Positions 58,560-64,000 of a stretch of 64,000 nucleotides of DNA are shown here, piece after piece. The DNA comes from Sipunculus nudus (taxonomy: Eukaryota > Annelida > Sipuncula > Golfingiida > Sipunculidae), in the NCBI GenBank assembly GCA_026874595.1, contig CM049306.1, forward strand, positions 64,178,019 through 64,242,018. Reading direction: 5' to 3'. Below the pieces are notes generated by a model that saw only the letters and a list, made by a program, of their open reading frames with translations, did not search any database and was not told the origin of the DNA. Made by a program: the position numbers and the translations under genes. Each line of letters opens with the position of its first letter. Position 1 is the first letter of the stretch.

Positions 58560-60797
58560 AAAGAGGGTGTCAAGCGCTATCAAATGCTGTAAAGTAAAGG
58601 TCTATAGCGTAAAAGTGACAGAATTATAGGCATTTCTTTGAATGGTCCCATGTTCTCGTTGGACAATAAAAGGTGCGAGATATGACGAGATATACACTTA
58701 TGCCACTTAAAACTAGACAAATGATTCTTGAACAGTACAAAAAAAGAAACTCTAGCATTTAAATGACCGCGACACAGACATTCGTTCAAAATCTCGAATA
58801 TCCTCGTTTGGCGGGAGATGATGCAAGATTTGGTGGAATTTGTGATTTTACCATGTAAAGCTTCCGAGATGCTACCAAATGCTGAAAACTACTCCTCTTT
58901 AGCATTAACCTTGATCAAGTTATAAGTATTTCTGTGAAATCTCATAATTTCTTGTTTGACGGTAAACTGAGAGATATTTGACGAGACTTGCAATTGAATT
59001 ACTTAGAACGAAGGGAATGCTACTTCAATCCAAAAACTGGACCTTTGTAGCATAAATATTAACAGAGATAAAAGCCAAAAACTCCCTATTTTCAGAATGT
59101 CAAATTTTACCACAAAATTAGGTAACATGGTAATGAGAGAAGAGAGCTACATGTGCGCAGGAATAAGCCAATGATCCTAGAATTAGATACGACAATAAAT
59201 ATTGTGACATGTTAAATATTTTTTTTGCCCAGGAATAAGCCAATGTTCCTAGTTTCAGATACGACAAAAAAAATGGTGTCACGTTTAATATTTTTTGAGA
59301 TATTGCAGAAAAATTATATGTTACAGTGTTTCCTGTACCACGCCCCCTGGTGGCTATTTCCAAAAAATGAATAATTGATTTCGAGATATTTATAAATGAC
59401 AGAAAATATATCAATTTCAAAGCCAATGTTAAAAAAATGCGACCATATTTAATGAAATCTTGGAAACTCTCGTTTGGCGAGAAATGGTGCGAGATTTTAC
59501 GAGACTTTCACTTGTATGATAAAAAGCTTATTTAGTACTATCTGGTGCAAAAAACTAGACCTCTCTAGCTTTAAAACGGACAAAGTTAGAAAAATTAGTC
59601 CATTGATTTTCGATTTTCATCACTTTTACCCGAAAATACGTAACCATGGTGACAACAAATATGAGTCAACTACACCTTAGATGAATGGCCTTGGAATGAC
59701 AATTAAAATGAGCTACAGTTGAAGTAGATACGCTTTATAGAAAAAAAGATATGAAGAAAAAAATGTTTTGAGAACTTTTGATGTCCTTGACCTTGACCTT
59801 TGACCGATCATGGTCAAAAACAATAGGCACTGAGGGTTATCCATTTCACATAATTTCTATAAGATTAAGAGCAATTGCTTAAAAATTGTGGACTGTAGAG
59901 CACCAACAAACATACAAATAAACAAACCAGATGACCAGAGGTCACGCGCTTGCCGGAAATGGAAATGATACAGACAGATAGACAGAGAGTGCATGTAGAA
60001 ACAGTCATATGAATGAGCAACATTGTTGGGGCAGCAGAAACGGATAATATGTTTATTTATGCATGCTGACCTTTAACAGCTGCATATCTTTCTAGTGTAA
60101 AAGGGACCAAGTTCAACATTTTTTCATGAAATCCCGTTAATCTCGTTTGACAAGAAGCAGTGAGACATTTTCAGGTTTGTCATGTCAAGCTGGCCAAATG
60201 ATATGAAATGCCGAAAATTAGACCTGTCTAGCTATAAAAGCTGCTGAGTTGTAAGCATTTGCATGAAATCTCGTGTTTTCTCGTTTAACGGGAAATGGTG
60301 CGAGCTTTGGCGAGATTTCCAGTTTTGTCATGTCAGGTTTGTCAAATATTACAAAATGCCGGAAACTAGACCTCTCTAGCTGCAAAAGTCGCCGTGTTAT
60401 CAGCATTTACGTGAAATCATGTTTTTTTCTCGCTTGACGAGATATAGTACGAGATTTGGCAAGACGAGCAGTTTTATTATGTCAAGACGGCCAAACGTTA
60501 CGAAATGGCGAAAACTAGATCCGTCTAGCTGTAAAAGTCGCCGAGTTATAAGCATTTCTGTGTACTCTCGTGTTTTCTCGTTTGACGAGATATGGTGCAG
60601 GATTTGGCCAGTCTTGTAGATTTGTCATATCAAACTCTCTAAATGTTATGAAATGGGGAAAACTACATCTGTCTAGCTGTAAAAGTCGCCGACTTATATG
60701 CATTTCTGTGAAATCTCGTTTTTCCACATTTGACCAGATATAGTGCGAGATTTCGCCAAGTATCGCAGTTTTACTATGTCAAGTTGGCCAAATGTTA
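58560..60797. repeat. Satellite-like array, ~147-bp unit
   Basis: A unit with 'AAAACTAGACCTCTCTAGC', 'TGTAAAAGTCGCCGAGTTATAA', 'GCATTTCTGTGAAATCTCG', 'TCTCGTTTGACGAGA' and 'GGTGCGAGATTTGGCGAGA'. It is clearest at 60215, 60362, 60511 and 60658 (steps 147, 149, 147 bp) and more diverged from 58590 to 60100. It is interrupted at 60800 and resumes at 63931. Confidence 0.8.
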
Positions 60798-60984
60798 AAT
60801 CCCTTACGGAAACTTATGCATGGATCACGCCTGGAACTTGCCTGGGTCATTTTGCAAATTTTCTAAGTCGATGCATGGATATGATGCATGGAACATGCAT
60901 GGATTTCTTGGTTTTCCATGCATGGACTTAGAAAATTTTTAAAAGGGGACCTCTATGTATGTATATAGTCTATTAAGGATTCAT

Positions 60985-61500
60985 GGATCATGCATGGTTT
61001 ATGCCTGGACACGCCTGGAACATGCATGGAACCAGCTGGACATGCATGGGTATTGCCCAACATGTATTTCTACAAGTTCTTGTATCACAGATATGATTAT
61101 ATGCATGCAAATACATGGGCAAATGGGTATGCAAATACATGGGTATGCATGGAACTTGCCTGGATAATATCCAGGCGTGTTCCAGGCATCTTTACAATGC
61201 ATGGGTATGCATGGATCATGCATGGAAAATACCCAGGCATGTTCCATGCATCTTTAGCATGGCTATGCATGGAAAATGCATGGATAATATCCAGGCATGT
61301 TCCATGCATCTTTGAAATGCATGGGAATGCATGGATCATGCATGGATAATATCCAGGCATGTTCCATGCATCTTTACAATGCATGGATATGCATGGAACA
61401 TGTATGGATAATATCCAGGCATGTTCCATGCATCTTTACAACACATGGCTATGCATGGAACATGCATAGATCTTTCCTAGGTGCATTCCATGCATCTAAC
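60985..61500. repeat. ~62-bp minisatellite in the left arm
   Basis: CCAGGC(A/G)TGTTCCA(T/G)GCATC phrases start at 61171, 61233, 61291, 61353 and 61415 (steps 62, 58, 62, 62), each followed by CTTTxxAATGCATGGGTATGC. Long frames on both strands are by-products of the repeat. Confidence 0.9.
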
Positions 61501-63684
61501 ATGAACACATTAAACATTGAACATAAAACATTAATTAGCAAAATGTAGTTACCTATATTGGTATGTACCATTTCCACACTTCTTTCATGTGTTATCTCAC
61601 TTGAACACTTCAGTTTGAATGCAGAACAAGGCGACTATGTGTTAAAAGGATATTTTATTGTGCTATATTAAACGGGTGATCAGTCTAAAGAATTTACTAG
61701 ATCACCTGAAAAGGTGCAAAGACATGGTACTGCACTAGTTCACCAGTCTTTTATTATATTTTCTATGCTTTCTTTTCCATGTTTGTCTCACAGTGATGAT
61801 GTGATGACTGCTTCTTTCTGTGTAATGGGCTGCAATTTTGTGCTTCTGCCCCAGAACCCTCTTGACCTTATTCTCTTGGACCTCTGGACACATGGTTGTT
61901 CTGAAGTCTGGAATGAAAGTTTATAATTTAGAATCTGATGAAATATATCAGAATTAGAACATTCACTGATTCAGAATCTTTATTTATTTCCAATTTATGT
62001 TGCTTCTTTGTTCCTCTCTAAGTCAACCATTGGATTTAGGAAAAGCAAACCAGCTGTGTCTCTGTCTGTGATCAAAGCTGAGTACATTTAATTTATTCTA
62101 CTAATGAAGTGTGAATCCTTTTTTCCAGTGGTTTCTTATCAATGCCAGTTCATAAATGTTCAGTTATGATTAAATATGGACTCTTGTAAAACCTGCCTTA
62201 ATTAACCATTCAGCTATTATAAATTTGAAAATTATATTTTATATTATGTTAAATTATTCTGCATTATATATATTTTAATTTGTTTTCAGCTGTTTAAATT
62301 TATAGCCCCCTGTCTCAAATTATAGGTGTATGATGTAAATATTATTTTAAATGCCAACACAGTGATATGACATGTTGCTTTAGAGGCAAAACCTATCTCC
62401 ACATAAGTATATGAATAAAAACATGTTGACAAAAATAAACTCACTGTGTGCCAGCCCTAGCAGTTTAAGAATGTTTTGATATTACCTTCACTGAGATTCC
62501 TGTATACTCTTGGCACCATTCTTCAAATTTCTTTCTCCTGCCCTGATGGAATCTGTGAGGTAGCAGACAGTATAATGATTTTTCTTAATTATATGATGAA
62601 TGAGTCCTTAAAGCTTGAATTTAACTCTGAATTTAAGTCATATTGTAGTAATGTAGAAAAAATGAGATAAAATTCCATTAGTATAATTCCAAAATCATTC
62701 ACAGATATGTAATATATTACTCACAGAGAAGTAATATTTTACTACTAGCCATACACATGTGACTTTGATCTGCATTATCTTTCATTATATAATGCATGAA
62801 GCCAGAACTGAGAGGCCTCTCTTGACCGTAGTCAGGTTTTCTCTTTGTTTAAAACTCAGAGTTTAACATTCAGTTGTGATGTCAGTGACTTCAGTAAATA
62901 TACTAACTGCACTACTGGCATACAAACTCTGAGTGATATTTGGTGTATACCAACTGACCTAGCCGCACTGGGTGTCCTTGACCTAGTAATACCACTAGCT
63001 GACACTATAGTGGTCAACTTCAGTATGCCAGTGTCAACCAACATGTTCAAAAGTTTTGTGAGGCATCTAACTTTCCTCTGATATGGCCTAGAACAGTATA
63101 TATAAAGAGACAATTCATGCATGATAATTTGAAATACCAAACATGGCTTAAAATGCCTAGCTTATTCTGAACTAAAAACTGTATCAGCAATTCTGAGTTA
63201 GCCACATGCATTTATTCATGAGCAAATCAGGTAATGTTTACAGACAGATTTCTCATGTTCATTCTCCATATTGAGGATAAATATCAATATGTACATTTAA
63301 ATTTATGTTTTGAATACTCACCAACAGAGATGCAAAGGCTGATGACTCCTCTTCTATAAGATTTTAGGTGATTAGAATGTAGGTCACTTCTCCTGTTTAA
63401 GATGAGACAGCAAGATGGCTGCATGAAATCCCTCACCAGCAGTGTGTAGACACTGGTGTCACGTGACAGTTATAGTTTTGAAACTGGCTGAGCAAGTCAC
63501 CAACACATTTTACAAGTGACTTTTGTTCCAGGCAAATCCAGGCAGTGACTTTGTCAGAAAATGTCATCAAAAGTGGTCCATGCATGATCCATGCAAGCTC
63601 AATTCTGGCTAACCAGGCTAACTCAGTAGAGTTTATTTTACCCATGCATATTCCATGCAAAATCCATGCATATCCAGGCACATT

Positions 63685-63706
63685 CAGACACCTGAAAAGG
63701 TGTCTG
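63685..63706. repeat. Perfect 9-bp stem with GAAA loop
   Basis: CAGACACCT GAAA AGGTGTCTG. The core CACCTGAAAAGGTG also occurs at 61703-61716 near the other arm of the same element. Confidence 0.85.
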
Positions 63707-63930
63707 AAAATGTGTTACCCTGTTTCCCAGGCAAGTCCAGTCGATATCCATGCAAGTCCAGGCGATATCCATGCATGTTCCATGCATATCCATGCATGTC
63801 CATGCACACTGAAAAAAATAGAGTTTTTACCCAGGCGTGTTCCAGGCACGTTCCATGCATGATCGGTGCATCCAGGCACTTTCCAGGCATGTTCAAGGCG
63901 TGTTCCATGCATAAGTTTCGGTAAGGGAAT

Positions 63931-64000
63931 GCCAAAAACTAGACCTGAGTAGCTGTAAAAGTGGCCTAGTTATAAGCATTTCCATGATATCTCGTTTTTT
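63931..64000. repeat. Satellite array resumes
   Basis: 'AAAAACTAGACCTGAGTAGC', 'TGTAAAAGTGGCC' and 'ATATCTCGTTTT' continue the 147-bp unit cut at 60800; the array runs off the window. Confidence 0.85.

Larger units (their letters stand above)
60801..63927. mobile_element. 3.1-kb non-autonomous element with TIRs and ATGCATGG arrays
   Basis: The left end (CCCTTACGGAAACTTATGC, 60801) and right end (GCATAAGTTTCGGTAAGGG, ends 63927) are inverted repeats over ~25 bp with a single mismatch. AAT flanks both sides (60798-60800, 63928-63930). Joining the flanks restores the 147-bp satellite unit, which proves insertion. The left arm (60985-61500) is a ~62-bp tandem of ATGCATGG/CCAGGCATG phrases. The right arm (63570-63927) carries the same phrases in the opposite orientation. 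The interior (61500-63560) has only short ORFs without domains. Superfamily unassigned. Confidence 0.88.

Noticed and set aside
60990-61429. Long frames on both strands over the ATGCATGG array
   Set aside because: They exist because the ~62-bp unit lacks stops; the amino-acid text repeats with the DNA unit on both strands.

Overview
This is a gene-poor eukaryotic window, almost certainly from a marine invertebrate and most likely a mollusc (bivalve-like). The reasons are the AT-rich background, GT-AG introns, several interspersed repeat families carrying GTCC/GTCT runs and AGGTCA-rich blocks, two decayed Ty3/Gypsy elements, an L1-like LINE, a tRNA-derived SINE and non-autonomous DNA elements. 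There is no prokaryotic gene structure, no CRISPR array and no rRNA. The species assignment is an inference.

Layout. 1-7.9 kb: tiled repeat families, including a 145-bp tandem array and a 297-bp dimer. 9.9-13.7 kb: a decayed Ty3/Gypsy gag-pol. 15.7-30.3 kb: a mosaic of repeat families, here called A to F. A is the 'CTGCAGACTGG...' ~320-bp unit. B is a ~1.19-kb element with hairpin ends. C is the 'GAGCTTATGCGATGG' family. D is a ~2.2-kb unit. E is AGGTCA-rich. F is the 'GTTCACTCAGTGCAGCCAG' family. A segment of more than 3 kb at 1.1-5.1 kb recurs at 26.3-30.3 kb. 30.6-32.5 kb: a second Ty3/Gypsy derivative that has lost its reverse transcriptase/RNase H and its integrase core but keeps a polypurine tract and a 3' LTR.

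The clearest protein-coding signals are two. First, a 325-codon ORF (32.6-33.7 kb), directly downstream of that LTR, has acidic residues in the order expected of FEN1/XPG-type flap nucleases and appears frameshifted near its C-terminus. Second, two coiled-coil exons at 37.05 and 41.08 kb with compatible splice phases resemble shootin-1 (SHTN1). They are separated by a ~3.9-kb intron filled with repeats.

45-54 kb is a three-level nest. A complete B element is split by a 5'-truncated L1-like LINE flanked by 16-bp target-site duplications. The LINE's ORF2 is in turn split by a 1.5-kb element with terminal inverted repeats and a TA target duplication. 55.7-58.6 kb holds little that is recognisable. 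From 58.6 kb to the end there is a ~147-bp satellite-like array, interrupted at 60.8-63.9 kb by a 3.1-kb element. That element has near-perfect 25-bp terminal inverted repeats, AAT target duplications and dense ATGCATGG arrays in both arms.

A perfect 12-bp palindrome, GGTGGCGCCACC, occurs in at least a dozen exact copies spread over otherwise unrelated repeat families. It is one of the most striking signals here that no gene explains.
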